Both the position numbers and the translations under genes were made by a program. From Desulforhopalus sp. IMCC35007 (GTDB taxonomy: Bacteria; Desulfobacterota; Desulfobulbia; Desulfobulbales; Desulfocapsaceae), in assembly GCF_005116575.1 (NCBI RefSeq), contig NZ_SWCN01000014.1, positions 1-64,000 on the forward strand: DNA of 64,000 nt. The letters run 5' to 3'. A model generated the notes under the pieces. It was not told where the DNA came from and made no database searches. It was given only the letters and a program-made list of their open reading frames with translations. Of the stretch, positions 37,180 through 45,659 are shown piece after piece (within the stretch, counting starts at the first letter, position 1; each line of letters begins with the position of its first letter).

Positions 37180-37695
37180 TCAGGCAGCCTGTGTTTCTAT
37201 GGTTGCGTTGTTGTTTTTCTTGTGTAAAGCAATTCCAAGAGGTGATGGCCCGAGTGAGATGATGCGTTCCGTGAATGCCGTACATATCTCTGCCCATCTC
37301 GGTCCCTGGGCAGCGGACAGATTATAGAATTCCACCCGTCTTGGATCTATACCAACCTTATGAATGAGCTTTTTTACCCTTGCCACTCTTTTTACTGCAT
37401 TGAGATTTCCTTCCAGGAAATGACACTGTCCTTCAAGTCATCCTGCAGCAAAGACGCCGTCAACCCCTCTTTCAAAGGCCCGAAGCAGATAAATCTGGTC
37501 GAGCTTTCCGGTGCACGGCAGACGTATCACCTTCACATTGGTGGGGTAAGAAAGCCTCATGACACCTGCAAGGTCCGCCGCCGCAAAGGCGCAGTAATGG
37601 CAGGCAAAAGCCAGGATATTCGCCTTCCAGTTCTCGGGTACCTCACATTTTTTTTCAGGGCTTAGGATTTCTTTCTTCACTTCATCATGTGCCAT
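37180..37695 (-). CDS. mvhD: MvhD-type electron-transfer subunit, selenocysteine-containing
   Basis: Two in-frame pieces, 37695-37441 and 37437-37180, are separated by TGA at 37438-37440. Together they give one 171-residue MvhD with no gap: GVDGVFAAG-U-LEGQCHF matches the conserved GC-x2-G-x-CH segment of the family. The TGA thus sits at a conserved Cys position, with further cysteines at 32, 35, 61 and 91, expected [2Fe-2S] ligands. A small hairpin lies 19 bases after the TGA. MvhD docks to HdrA and passes electrons from a donor such as a hydrogenase or dehydrogenase. Methanogen VhuD has Sec in this family. A nonsense mutation is the alternative, but the downstream codons remain conserved. 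Confidence 0.88.
37405..37440 (-). promoter_or_regulatory. Candidate bacterial SECIS hairpin in mvhD
   Basis: After the TGA (37440-37438) the minus strand forms ATTTCC (37421-37416), loop TGGAA, GGAAAT (37410-37405). A 6-bp stem with G residues in the loop beginning 19 bases from the start of the UGA fits the position of bacterial SECIS elements. The stem is short, so confidence is moderate. Confidence 0.55.
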
Positions 37696-37771
37696 ACTCT
37701 TATCCTTTAGGTTAACTTAAGTGACCAGAGGAATTTGTTATACAAGCTAAACGATACTGGACTCCTGCTCG

Positions 37772-40700
37772 TTAGTGATCCGTCACAGAATCTACCATCG
37801 CAAGAATCTGATCATCACGGAAATAGTTGACCTGGTAGGCCTTTGCGGGGCAGACCCCGGCACAGATACCGCAACCGGTGCACTTCACTTCATTATGGCT
37901 GACCCGCCCATCCTCATCAATAAAAGGTGCACCAAACGGGCATTTCTTCACACAGGCCAGACATGACATGCAGATATCACGGTTATGCTTTGAAATCACC
38001 CCGGAGACACTCAGCTTGTCATTGGACAGTAGTGCACCCACACGGGCGGACGCGGCAAGGGACTGGCTGATGGTTTCTTCCAGATTTTTCGGTGCATGGG
38101 CCAGACCTGCCAGGAAGAACCCTTCGCTGGGGAAATCCACGGGGCGTAATTTGACGTGGGCTTCGAGTAAAAAGCCGTCAATATTACAGGTGAGTTTGAA
38201 TTTTTTAGCAAAGTCATCACCATCCGGCTGCGGCCTGAAACCTGTAGACAGCACGAGATAGTCGGCATCAACCACCATATCTTTTCCCAGCACTGTCGAA
38301 AGAAACCTCACCCGGACCTTATCGCCGACCTGTTCCGTCTGTGGTTTTAAATCTGGGGTGTAAAGGAAAAAGAGAACTCCAATATCCCGTGCCTTTTTAT
38401 AGTAGTCCTCTTTCAGACCATAGGCCCTCATGTCCCTGTAAAGGATAATAACCCTTGCCGTTGGAGATTTTTCTTTAATGGCAATTGCATTTTTTAAGGC
38501 GTCCTGACAGCAGATTCGAGAACAATAGTTGTCGGGATCCTCTCTTGAACCAACACACTGAATCATTACATAGGTCGCACCATCCTGAGGTCCCTGGTGA
38601 TAGAGGTCAGACTCAAGCTCTCTTTGGGTGATCACCCTCTTGGAATCAGGGTATCCGTATTCCGTGGGTTGGTACTCGACGCCACCGGAGGCAATGAGCA
38701 GAGCGCCATGGGAAATCTTCTCACCATCTTCAAGCAGTGTCTCGAAGTTACCGACAAAGCCATCAATCTTATGTACCGTTTTTTCAAGATGTACTGTAAT
38801 ACTGGGGTTGTTTTCAACTTTTTGGATTGTATCAGCAAGGTAGGTCTGCACATCATCCCCATCGATGGTGGTATAGACCTTATGCAACAGCCCTCCCAGA
38901 CTTTCCTGTCTTTCTATGAGATGTACACCATACCCTTGTGCAGCCAGGGACAGGGAAGCATTCATCCCGGCAATCCCTCCTCCAATCACAAGGGCTGTAT
39001 GTTCCACCCCCACAGAAGCGGTGGTAACAGGTACCAGATTACGGGTTTTGGCGACATTCATGTTGACAATCTCAATGGCCTTACTCGTCGCATTTTCTTT
39101 GTCATTCATATGACACCAGGAACACTGTTCTCTGATATCGGCAAGCTCAAAGAGGAATTTATTCAATCCCACCTCACGGATGGTGTCCATAAAGAGAGGC
39201 CCGTGGGTCCTCGGGGTACAGGATGCAACCACAATACGGTTCAGTTTTTTTTCGGTAATCAGGTCACGGATTTTCTGCTGCCCGTCAGGGGCGCAGGCAT
39301 ATATAATTGTCTCTGAATGGGCAACACCCGGCTGGCCCGCCGCTTCAGCGGCAACTTTCTCCACATCGACAGTCCCGGCAATATTGGTTCCGCAATGGCA
39401 AACCACAACACCGATACGCGGTTCCTCCCCTATCGTATCCCGTTCATCGGGAAGCTTCACCTCAACAACCTGGCTGCCTCGCTTAGCGCCTAAAAGGGCC
39501 ATGGCTTCAGCAGCAGCACCTGATCCCTGAATCACTGTTTCTGGAATATCCTTGGGCCCCTGATAGGTTCCAGCAACATAGACACCTTTTCTGGATGTTT
39601 CCACAGGGTGCAGTTTCGAGGTTTTGGCAAAACCGTATTCGTCGGCGCTGACACCAAAAATTTCGGCAAATTCTTTTGCATCTTCACGGGGTTCAAAACC
39701 AATGGATAAAATCACCATGTCAAATTCTTCATTGACAAGCTTTCCATCCTCTCCCACGGAATGGATAAAAAGATTTTGTGTCTCTGGATCTTCAATCACC
39801 TCGGAGACCATAGCCCTTTTGTAGACTACTTCTGCGTCATTTTTGGCCTTTTCAATATATTTGTCAAAATCCTTACCAAAGGCTCTCAACTCCATGTAAA
39901 AAACAGTGGATCGGACCTCTGGATCATGCTCTTTCGCTATAATTGATTGCTTAGCCGCATACATACAACAGACAGAGGAGCACCATGGATTTGCGTTGTG
40001 CGCATTTCTAGAACCAACACACTGAATCCAGGCAAGTCGTTTAGGGTGGGCACCATCAGAGGGACGGGCGACTTCGCCGCCACAGGGGCCGGAGGCTGAG
40101 AGTAACCGTTCAAACTGCAGGGCGGTTACAACATTTTTGTGTTTACCAAAACCAAATTCCCCTCGAATCTCAGGCTGATATGTCGCAAGCCCAGGTGTCA
40201 GAATGATTGAGCCGATATTGAGTTCAATCTCCTTACCTGTGTCTGTAAAGTTAATGGCGTTCGCTTCACAGGCCTTTTCACATTTTCGGCAGACATTTTT
40301 TGTCAGGTAAAGACAGTGTTGCGGATCAATAGCCCTCGTGTTTGGTACAGCCTGGGGAAACAGGGCATAGATAGCTTTACGTTTATTCAAGCCTTGATTA
40401 AAGGAATCAAAAACCTTCGATGGACAGGCTGGTTCACACGCACCGCATCCGGTACAGCGATCGGCATCAACATAGCGGGGTTGCTGGTTTATTTTTGCAA
40501 CAAAATTACCTTCTTGACCATCAATAGATAATACTTTTGCAAGGGTATGCAGGTGTATATTGGGATGGCGGCTGGATTCAACCATTCGAGGGGAGATCAT
40601 GCACATGGCACAGTCGCCGGTGGGAAAGGTCTTGTCAAGCCGGGACATGGTTCCGCCAATAGATGGCTCATCACTGACCATATGAACCATAAAGCCACTG

Positions 40701-40804
40701 TTGGCAAGATCGAGGGCCGCCTGCATCCCACCTATTCCAGAACCTACAACTAAAACTGAACCAATTTTATCGACATTTTCCTGCTGAGGGGTCATCCTGG
40801 TCAC
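37772..40804 (-). CDS. hdrA: Large HdrA-like flavin/iron-sulfur protein with two FAD modules
   Basis: 1010 residues from GTG 40804, which has GGAGG eight bases before; ATG 40795 is an alternative. FAD module 1 has GSGIGG at 21-26, CAMC at 65-68 and ferredoxin-type cysteines at about 117-127 (CTGCGACEPACP). A CHCG...GTVDV segment near 475 opens the second half. FAD module 2 has GGGIAG near 635, and two [4Fe-4S] motifs end the protein (CMSCLACVKKCP, CTGCGICAGVCP). Hdr flavoproteins bifurcate electrons between ferredoxin and another acceptor. It is the first gene of the transcript that holds mvhD, metV and metF. HdrB and HdrC are missing, so the usual heterodisulfide end is replaced, probably by MetVF. 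Confidence 0.88.
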   Translation of the reverse strand: MTRMTPQQENVDKIGSVLVVGSGIGGMQAALDLANSGFMVHMVSDEPSIGGTMSRLDKTFPTGDCAMCMISPRMVESSRHPNIHLHTLAKVLSIDGQEGNFVAKINQQPRYVDADRCTGCGACEPACPSKVFDSFNQGLNKRKAIYALFPQAVPNTRAIDPQHCLYLTKNVCRKCEKACEANAINFTDTGKEIELNIGSIILTPGLATYQPEIRGEFGFGKHKNVVTALQFERLLSASGPCGGEVARPSDGAHPKRLAWIQCVGSRNAHNANPWCSSVCCMYAAKQSIIAKEHDPEVRSTVFYMELRAFGKDFDKYIEKAKNDAEVVYKRAMVSEVIEDPETQNLFIHSVGEDGKLVNEEFDMVILSIGFEPREDAKEFAEIFGVSADEYGFAKTSKLHPVETSRKGVYVAGTYQGPKDIPETVIQGSGAAAEAMALLGAKRGSQVVEVKLPDERDTIGEEPRIGVVVCHCGTNIAGTVDVEKVAAEAAGQPGVAHSETIIYACAPDGQQKIRDLITEKKLNRIVVASCTPRTHGPLFMDTIREVGLNKFLFELADIREQCSWCHMNDKENATSKAIEIVNMNVAKTRNLVPVTTASVGVEHTALVIGGGIAGMNASLSLAAQGYGVHLIERQESLGGLLHKVYTTIDGDDVQTYLADTIQKVENNPSITVHLEKTVHKIDGFVGNFETLLEDGEKISHGALLIASGGVEYQPTEYGYPDSKRVITQRELESDLYHQGPQDGATYVMIQCVGSREDPDNYCSRICCQDALKNAIAIKEKSPTARVIILYRDMRAYGLKEDYYKKARDIGVLFFLYTPDLKPQTEQVGDKVRVRFLSTVLGKDMVVDADYLVLSTGFRPQPDGDDFAKKFKLTCNIDGFLLEAHVKLRPVDFPSEGFFLAGLAHAPKNLEETISQSLAASARVGALLSNDKLSVSGVISKHNRDICMSCLACVKKCPFGAPFIDEDGRVSHNEVKCTGCGICAGVCPAKAYQVNYFRDDQILAMVDSVTDH

Positions 40805-41312
40805 TTCGACATCCTCCGTTAGATTGGCCCCGATGAGCAAGTGGCTTTTACAGTGGTACTCACGGCCAGTTACTCCGGGTATGCACTCGCGTTGCGTTCA
40901 CCTACAGGTAAAGGACTTAATCAATTATCATTATAATAAATATATAGGGTTATGATAGCTTTTTTTTATTGTTGTTGACAATTATCGATATCAGTAATGT
41001 TTTTTATTAGTAATTCTTACATATTTTATATTGAGTCCCATAGCTTACGCCCCAGTACCAGGTATTACAGACATAATTATTTACAGAAGATCTGTAACTC
41101 TAACTTTTAGAGTTACAGTCCCATATATCACGGCTTTTCAACAATGCTACCGCACCGCGCTGGACCCTGCTCAATCAACAAAACGTTGCCTGCAGAAAGC
41201 TTGGACTTGCCCTGATTATCAATTACTTTTATGATGAAAAAAAGACCCAAGCTTTGTTGTAAGATTTCCGGAACGTTGTTTTTTGCAAACAAAATTCACA
41301 AGGAATGAAGAG
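40805..41312. other. Divergent control region between hdrA and the sensor kinase
   Basis: 508 bases that must hold the promoters of the hdrA transcript (minus) and the REC-PAS kinase gene (plus). It is A+T-rich, with a TTGACA at 40975-40980 on the plus strand but no well-spaced -10 box. No RNA gene or known riboswitch was recognised. Confidence 0.45.
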
Positions 41313-42782
41313 ATGGAACTATTAGAGTCGGTGAACAGACCCAGTTCGGCAACAATTCTCGTCATCGATGATGAGGCGCGTATTCGCGATGCCTGCACCA
41401 TCGTCCTCTCGGACCGTGGCTTCACAGTTGCATCGGCGGCCGACGGAGAAGAGGGGCTTGCCATGATTCGCAATGAACATTTCGACATAGTCCTTGTCGA
41501 TTTGATGATGCCTACAATTTCAGGTTTTGACGTCCTTTCTGAAGTACGGAAAAACCACCCTGATACCGTAGTGATTGTCATTACAGGTTATGCCACCCTT
41601 GAGCATTCCATCGAGGCCATGAAAAAAGGGGCCTTTGATTTTATTCCAAAACCTTTTACACCGGATCAGCTCCGCGCGGTTGTTGATAAATCCCTGCAAT
41701 ACACAAACGCCCTCCAGGATATTGCTGAATCAAGATCAAGATTACGTGTCATGGTCAATCGCCTGACAGAAGGTGTTCTTACCACGGATATGAACAAGCG
41801 TATTGTTCAGGCAAATCCCGCCTTCCTCCATATGATCGGTTACCATGGTGAGGATGTCATCGGTAGAAGTGTCTCCGACGTCATCGACAATGAGACCATC
41901 CTGGAAGCCATAGACCAGACCCTGGCAATGACATCGGCTACTTTTGCTGAAATCACCAATGAACTGACGTTTTCAGACAACGGCGGTGAGAAGTACTACA
42001 GTAATCGATGCAGTCCATTTCTCAGTAATGCCGGAACGAACCTCGGCACCATCACGGTATTACACGACATTACAGCGTTAAAAAAAATAGACCAGATGAA
42101 AACGGACTTCGTTTCAATGGTTTCCCATGAAATAAGAAGCCCGATGAATTCTCTGTTGATGCAACTCAAAATTATCAGAGATGGCCTTGCGGGCGAGGTA
42201 ACAGAGAAACAGCAGGAAATTCTTGACCGTGCCTCAGAAAAAATCCTCAATCTCAACAATCTGGTCACCGAGCTTCTCGACCTCTCAAGAATTGAATCCG
42301 GACTCATCTCCCACGAAAAAGAGATGGTGGATATTACGCAGCTCCTCAAAGATCAGCAAAAATTCCATACCCCTTACGCCGATAAAAACAATATTACTAT
42401 CCATCTTGAAATTGCCGAAAACCTGCCGCCTATTCTGGCAAATCAGCAAAACATTGAGGAAGTGTTTTCCAACCTTATTACCAATGCAATAAAATATTCA
42501 CCGAAAAATACGTCGATCAAAATTGGAGCAGTCGTTGAAAATGAGTATCTGAAAATCAATGTTACCGACAGCGGTTTTGGCATCGCGGAAGAAGATCTTA
42601 AAAACATCTTTAATCGCTTTTACCGGGTCAAAAATGCGACAACAAGAAATATACAGGGTACAGGACTTGGACTTGCCATTGTAAAATCGATTGTGGAATC
42701 TCACCATGGCAGTATAAGGGTGGAAAGTAAGCCTGGCGACGGCTCCACCTTTACAGTCAAACTTCCAACCGCATTGGCGTAA
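41313..42782 (+). CDS. Hybrid sensor: receiver, PAS and histidine kinase
   Basis: 489 residues from ATG 41313 (AAGGAATGAAGAG ahead); TTG 41283 is an alternative. The order is inverted compared with classical kinases: a receiver domain first (phospho-acceptor Asp in VLVDLMMP, Lys in FIPKPF), then a PAS domain (about 145-255), then HisKA with phospho-His in SMVSHEIRSPMN, then the HATPase with N box NLITNAIKYS and G boxes DSGFGIAEED and GTGLGLAIV. No membrane segment, so it is cytoplasmic and senses an internal or relayed signal. No output regulator is adjacent. Its divergence from hdrA suggests it may respond to redox or C1 status, but that is only a positional guess. Confidence 0.9.
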   Translation: MELLESVNRPSSATILVIDDEARIRDACTIVLSDRGFTVASAADGEEGLAMIRNEHFDIVLVDLMMPTISGFDVLSEVRKNHPDTVVIVITGYATLEHSIEAMKKGAFDFIPKPFTPDQLRAVVDKSLQYTNALQDIAESRSRLRVMVNRLTEGVLTTDMNKRIVQANPAFLHMIGYHGEDVIGRSVSDVIDNETILEAIDQTLAMTSATFAEITNELTFSDNGGEKYYSNRCSPFLSNAGTNLGTITVLHDITALKKIDQMKTDFVSMVSHEIRSPMNSLLMQLKIIRDGLAGEVTEKQQEILDRASEKILNLNNLVTELLDLSRIESGLISHEKEMVDITQLLKDQQKFHTPYADKNNITIHLEIAENLPPILANQQNIEEVFSNLITNAIKYSPKNTSIKIGAVVENEYLKINVTDSGFGIAEEDLKNIFNRFYRVKNATTRNIQGTGLGLAIVKSIVESHHGSIRVESKPGDGSTFTVKLPTALA

Positions 42783-42797
42783 AGTTATTTGTAGCGG

Positions 42798-43601
42798 TTA
42801 AAACCCATGGTGCCGGGCTATTTTTTCCAGCATCTGGGCTATACCGGTTCCCAGGAAAAACGCTGACTCCACACCAAGATTGTCGTGCACTGTGGCATCG
42901 TAAAAAATATTGAGGCTTGAAGCCATGCCCTCTTCTGGCTTCCAGTAACAGATCATCATTGGCACAAGAGGTAGAGGATGGAGGACAACCGAGATATCTG
43001 ATTCAAACTGCTGCTCTACGCTCTCACCATCAAACATGTGGATAACATCATCGAAGAAATCGGGATATTTATCGGCAAGTGACTTAAGAACCGCTTCCCC
43101 TCTTATATGAAAAAGACCATATTTTTCTCGGCCTCCCGGAATCTCCCGAAAAGAGATCCAGTCGCCTGCAGGCACATATCCTTTGGAGTTACAGACATAT
43201 TCAAGCGCAGGTACAACCAACCAGGAAATAATATGAAGATCAGTACGAAATTGCGCGTCTTTATCAAAGGCAAAGGGTTTTCCCAGCACATTGACTTTCA
43301 ACAGGTCCCCCTGTTTCTCTCCTGCAACCCGAGTTGCAACCTCCTCGTAATCAAGGCCCCGCAACTTCCGTTTGAGTTCAGAAACATATTGGTCTTCATC
43401 ACTTTTTGTGGTAACAGCAGGATCGACTTTATTTTCATACAATGCTTTTTGCTCTGGAGACAGATGAGGACATTCCGAAATTTTTTTAAGCCCGGTGTAT
43501 ACTGCCCCCGCAAAAGCCAGACAGGTTTTTTCACCACATAATCTGCAGTTAGATTTATCGAGTAGAGCAAATATCTCCATTGCATTTTTCGGCTTTCCCA
43601 T
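42798..43601 (-). CDS. DUF3786 protein with N-terminal [4Fe-4S] domain
   Basis: 267 residues from ATG 43601, with GGAGG eight bases ahead. Residues about 18-45 (NCRLCGEKTCLAFA ... CPHL) match the small [4Fe-4S] domain at the N-terminus of the corrinoid iron-sulfur protein large subunit AcsC. The rest is DUF3786, with ISWLVVPALEYVCNS and LNIFYDATVHDNL as family-like segments. Function unknown. It sits convergent to the sensor kinase amid Wood-Ljungdahl genes, and another DUF3786 protein lies near cooS. A link to corrinoid or folate C1 chemistry is possible but unproven. Confidence 0.75.
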   Translation of the reverse strand: MGKPKNAMEIFALLDKSNCRLCGEKTCLAFAGAVYTGLKKISECPHLSPEQKALYENKVDPAVTTKSDEDQYVSELKRKLRGLDYEEVATRVAGEKQGDLLKVNVLGKPFAFDKDAQFRTDLHIISWLVVPALEYVCNSKGYVPAGDWISFREIPGGREKYGLFHIRGEAVLKSLADKYPDFFDDVIHMFDGESVEQQFESDISVVLHPLPLVPMMICYWKPEEGMASSLNIFYDATVHDNLGVESAFFLGTGIAQMLEKIARHHGF

Positions 43602-43829
43602 CACCAAAACCTCCCTGGCTATTTAATCTGGCAGGACACGTAACAAAATCACTCAATATCCATGATATATTATTCACAATATCTCTGTTTTGCAATTCAA
43701 ACAACAACCACTTGACGAGTAGTAACAAACTATAGTATCAGTGGGATATTATGTTATAAAATATCAGCGGAAAACGAGAGAAGTTTCGCATTTCCTGTCT
43801 CCAAATCTTAAGCCCCGACAAAACACCCT

Positions 43830-44735
43830 ATGAATCCGAAAAGAATCTCTCTTTCCACGGCTCTTACCTGTGCGTTAAGCTGCACACTGATATCTTCTTC
43901 TGTATATGCTCAGAGTTCTATGAATGAAGTACCAGAAACACAGGTTCCAGCAACATCTGTCAATAGTCTTCCAAACACTACCATAGATGAAGGCTGGTGG
44001 AGCAGCCAGCCCAAAGAAAAAAAACTACTCTACACCAATATCATAGCTGCATCCGTTATCGGTATTTGGGGACTTGCCGAATGGGATTATGGCTCAGAGG
44101 ACTGGAATAATGCCGACGAAGGCTGGTTTGAACAGGATTCAAAATATGGTGGAGCCGACAAGCTTGGCCACTTCTGGGCTACCTACACCTTTGCAGACGC
44201 CCTCACCGGCCTTTACAAAAACTGGGGCTATGATTCCAAAACAGCAAATACCTACGCAACGATTTCTGCATGGAGCGTGCAAGCCTTTATGGAGGTTGCC
44301 GATGGTACAAGCGGGTCCCAGGGTTTTGCCTGGGAAGATATGGTCATGAACACCGCTGGCGCTTTAACCTCTGTACTTATGGAGAGGTACCCTGAGCTCG
44401 ATCGGAAAATCGATTTTCGCGTGGAATATGTCTTTAATGTCGATGTGAACTCTATTTTTGATGACTATTCAAACCATTATTACTCCATGGTTTTAAAGCT
44501 CGATGGGTTTGATGCCATTGAAAACAGCTTCTTGAAATATCTTGAATTCCATGGCGGATACTATACGAGAGGTTACGAAGATGATGACGAAAAAGATGAA
44601 CGTTTTCTCTACGCCGGAGTTTCCCTCAACTTTTCCAGATTTTTCAATCAAAACGGCTGGACAAAAACAGGAAAGACCCTTGAGTACCTGCAAGTTCCGT
44701 ATACCGTTCTTAAAACATCCCACAACCTTGATTAG
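43830..44735 (+). CDS. Exported DUF2279-type protein
   Basis: 301 residues with a signal peptide (MNPKRISLSTALTCALSC ... VYAQ, cleavage near 27). The central part LGHFWATYTFADAL and the segment GFAWEDMVMNTAGAL fit DUF2279, a family of periplasmic or outer-membrane-associated proteins of unknown role (YfiM-like). The C-terminus is rich in alternating Tyr, Phe and acidic residues (EFHGGYYTRGYEDDDEKDE) and may be a short beta-strand region. Stands alone; no partner gene suggests a job. Confidence 0.7.
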   Translation: MNPKRISLSTALTCALSCTLISSSVYAQSSMNEVPETQVPATSVNSLPNTTIDEGWWSSQPKEKKLLYTNIIAASVIGIWGLAEWDYGSEDWNNADEGWFEQDSKYGGADKLGHFWATYTFADALTGLYKNWGYDSKTANTYATISAWSVQAFMEVADGTSGSQGFAWEDMVMNTAGALTSVLMERYPELDRKIDFRVEYVFNVDVNSIFDDYSNHYYSMVLKLDGFDAIENSFLKYLEFHGGYYTRGYEDDDEKDERFLYAGVSLNFSRFFNQNGWTKTGKTLEYLQVPYTVLKTSHNLD

Positions 44736-44820
44736 TTGATAGTGAGGGCGGTTGATCGATGCTATAAAGTGTACAATCCACACGGAATGTGTGGTTCATT
44801 CAACAAATAAAGGAGAAATA

Positions 44821-45012
44821 ATGAAAGCAACTATCTCAAAACAGTGCATGGGTGATAGAAATTGTAACAAATTATGTCCTGAAGTTTTTGAATACGACGA
44901 AGATCAACTCCTGTCTATTGTCAAATACGACGAAATTCCGGCGCATCTGGAAGCAATTGTCAGGCAGGCGGCTGCCGAGTGTGGGGCTGATGCCATAACC
45001 ATTATAGAGTAG
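44821..45012 (+). CDS. Small ferredoxin with Asp in the second ligand position
   Basis: 63 residues from ATG 44821, after AAAGGAGAAATA. Cys9, Cys15, Cys19 and Cys54 are present, and the second ligand of the usual C-x2-C-x2-C-x3-CP is Asp12 (CMGDRNCNKLCP). Pyrococcus furiosus ferredoxin has the same C-x2-D arrangement, with a cluster that readily converts between [3Fe-4S] and [4Fe-4S]. The end DAITIIE matches that fold. It is followed 11 bases later by rubrerythrin, so it may serve as donor in peroxide defence. Confidence 0.88.
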   Translation: MKATISKQCMGDRNCNKLCPEVFEYDEDQLLSIVKYDEIPAHLEAIVRQAAAECGADAITIIE

Positions 45013-45023
45013 GCGAGGAGCAT

Positions 45024-45599
45024 ATGGGTAGTTTCCGCGAAAGCCAGACAGCAAAAAACATACTGCTTTCCTATTCTGCAGAGACCCAGGCCAGAACGCG
45101 TTATGATTTTTTTGCAACTCAGGCAAAGGATGACGGTCTCATACAGATCTCAAAAATTTTTGATGAGACGGCTCGACAGGAGTACGAGCATGCGTTGCGA
45201 TTTTTCAAGTTTTTCAACGGAGGTGAACTGGAGATAACCGGCACCTTTCCCGCCGGTGTCATTAAAGATACCCATGCAAACCTCATCGCTTCAGCGGAGC
45301 TAGAACTATACGTTCACGATAAACTCTACGCTGTCTTTGCAAAAATAGCGGAGGACGAAGGGTTTGCAAGAGCTGCTGACACCTTTGATGCCATCAATGT
45401 TTCTGAAAAATGCCATGAAATGATGTTTCGCGAGCTCGCTGACAATCTCGTAACCGGGCGTGTGTTTTCAAGAGAAACGGAGGTAACATGGAAATGTCTC
45501 GGCTGTGGCTACCACCATCTGGGCGCCACTCCGCCGGATAAATGTCCAGCCTGTGTAAAACCCCGCGGTTACTTCGAAGCGTATATTAAAAACTGGTAA
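45024..45599 (+). CDS. Rubrerythrin
   Basis: 191 residues. The N-terminal diiron ferritin-like domain (about 10-140) has the iron-binding Glu/His residues in SYSAETQARTRYDFFA, EYEHALRFF, SAELELY and EKCHEMMF. The C-terminal rubredoxin domain reads CLGCGYHH ... CPACVKPRGYFE. Rubrerythrins reduce hydrogen peroxide in anaerobes with electrons from rubredoxin or ferredoxin. It forms an operon with the small ferredoxin and ends at a strong terminator. Confidence 0.95.
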   Translation: MGSFRESQTAKNILLSYSAETQARTRYDFFATQAKDDGLIQISKIFDETARQEYEHALRFFKFFNGGELEITGTFPAGVIKDTHANLIASAELELYVHDKLYAVFAKIAEDEGFARAADTFDAINVSEKCHEMMFRELADNLVTGRVFSRETEVTWKCLGCGYHHLGATPPDKCPACVKPRGYFEAYIKNW

Positions 45600-45600
45600 C

Positions 45601-45636
45601 AAAAAAGCCGTTCTCACTGTTGAGAACGGCTTTTTT
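45601..45636. terminator. Bidirectional terminator after rubrerythrin
   Basis: AAAAAAGCCGTTCTCA (45601-45616) pairs with TGAGAACGGCTTTTTT (45621-45636) with loop CTGT. It serves the plus-strand rubrerythrin gene and the convergent DUF166 gene. Confidence 0.93.
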
Positions 45637-45659
45637 CTTTGAGCAGTATCTTTTCTTGG

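Noticed and set aside
37180-37386. Separate short gene of 68 residues downstream of a truncated mvhD
   Set aside because: It is in frame with the upstream piece across a single TGA and completes the MvhD fold, so it is the second half of one selenoprotein gene.
38597-39316. 239-codon plus-strand frame opposite hdrA
   Set aside because: It is antisense to a strongly conserved protein, lacks a ribosome binding site and has low-complexity composition; it is a shadow frame.
40975-41000. Sigma70 promoter with TTGACA ahead of the sensor kinase gene
   Set aside because: No -10 box at 16-18 bases; TAATGT is only 14 bases away, so it is not called.
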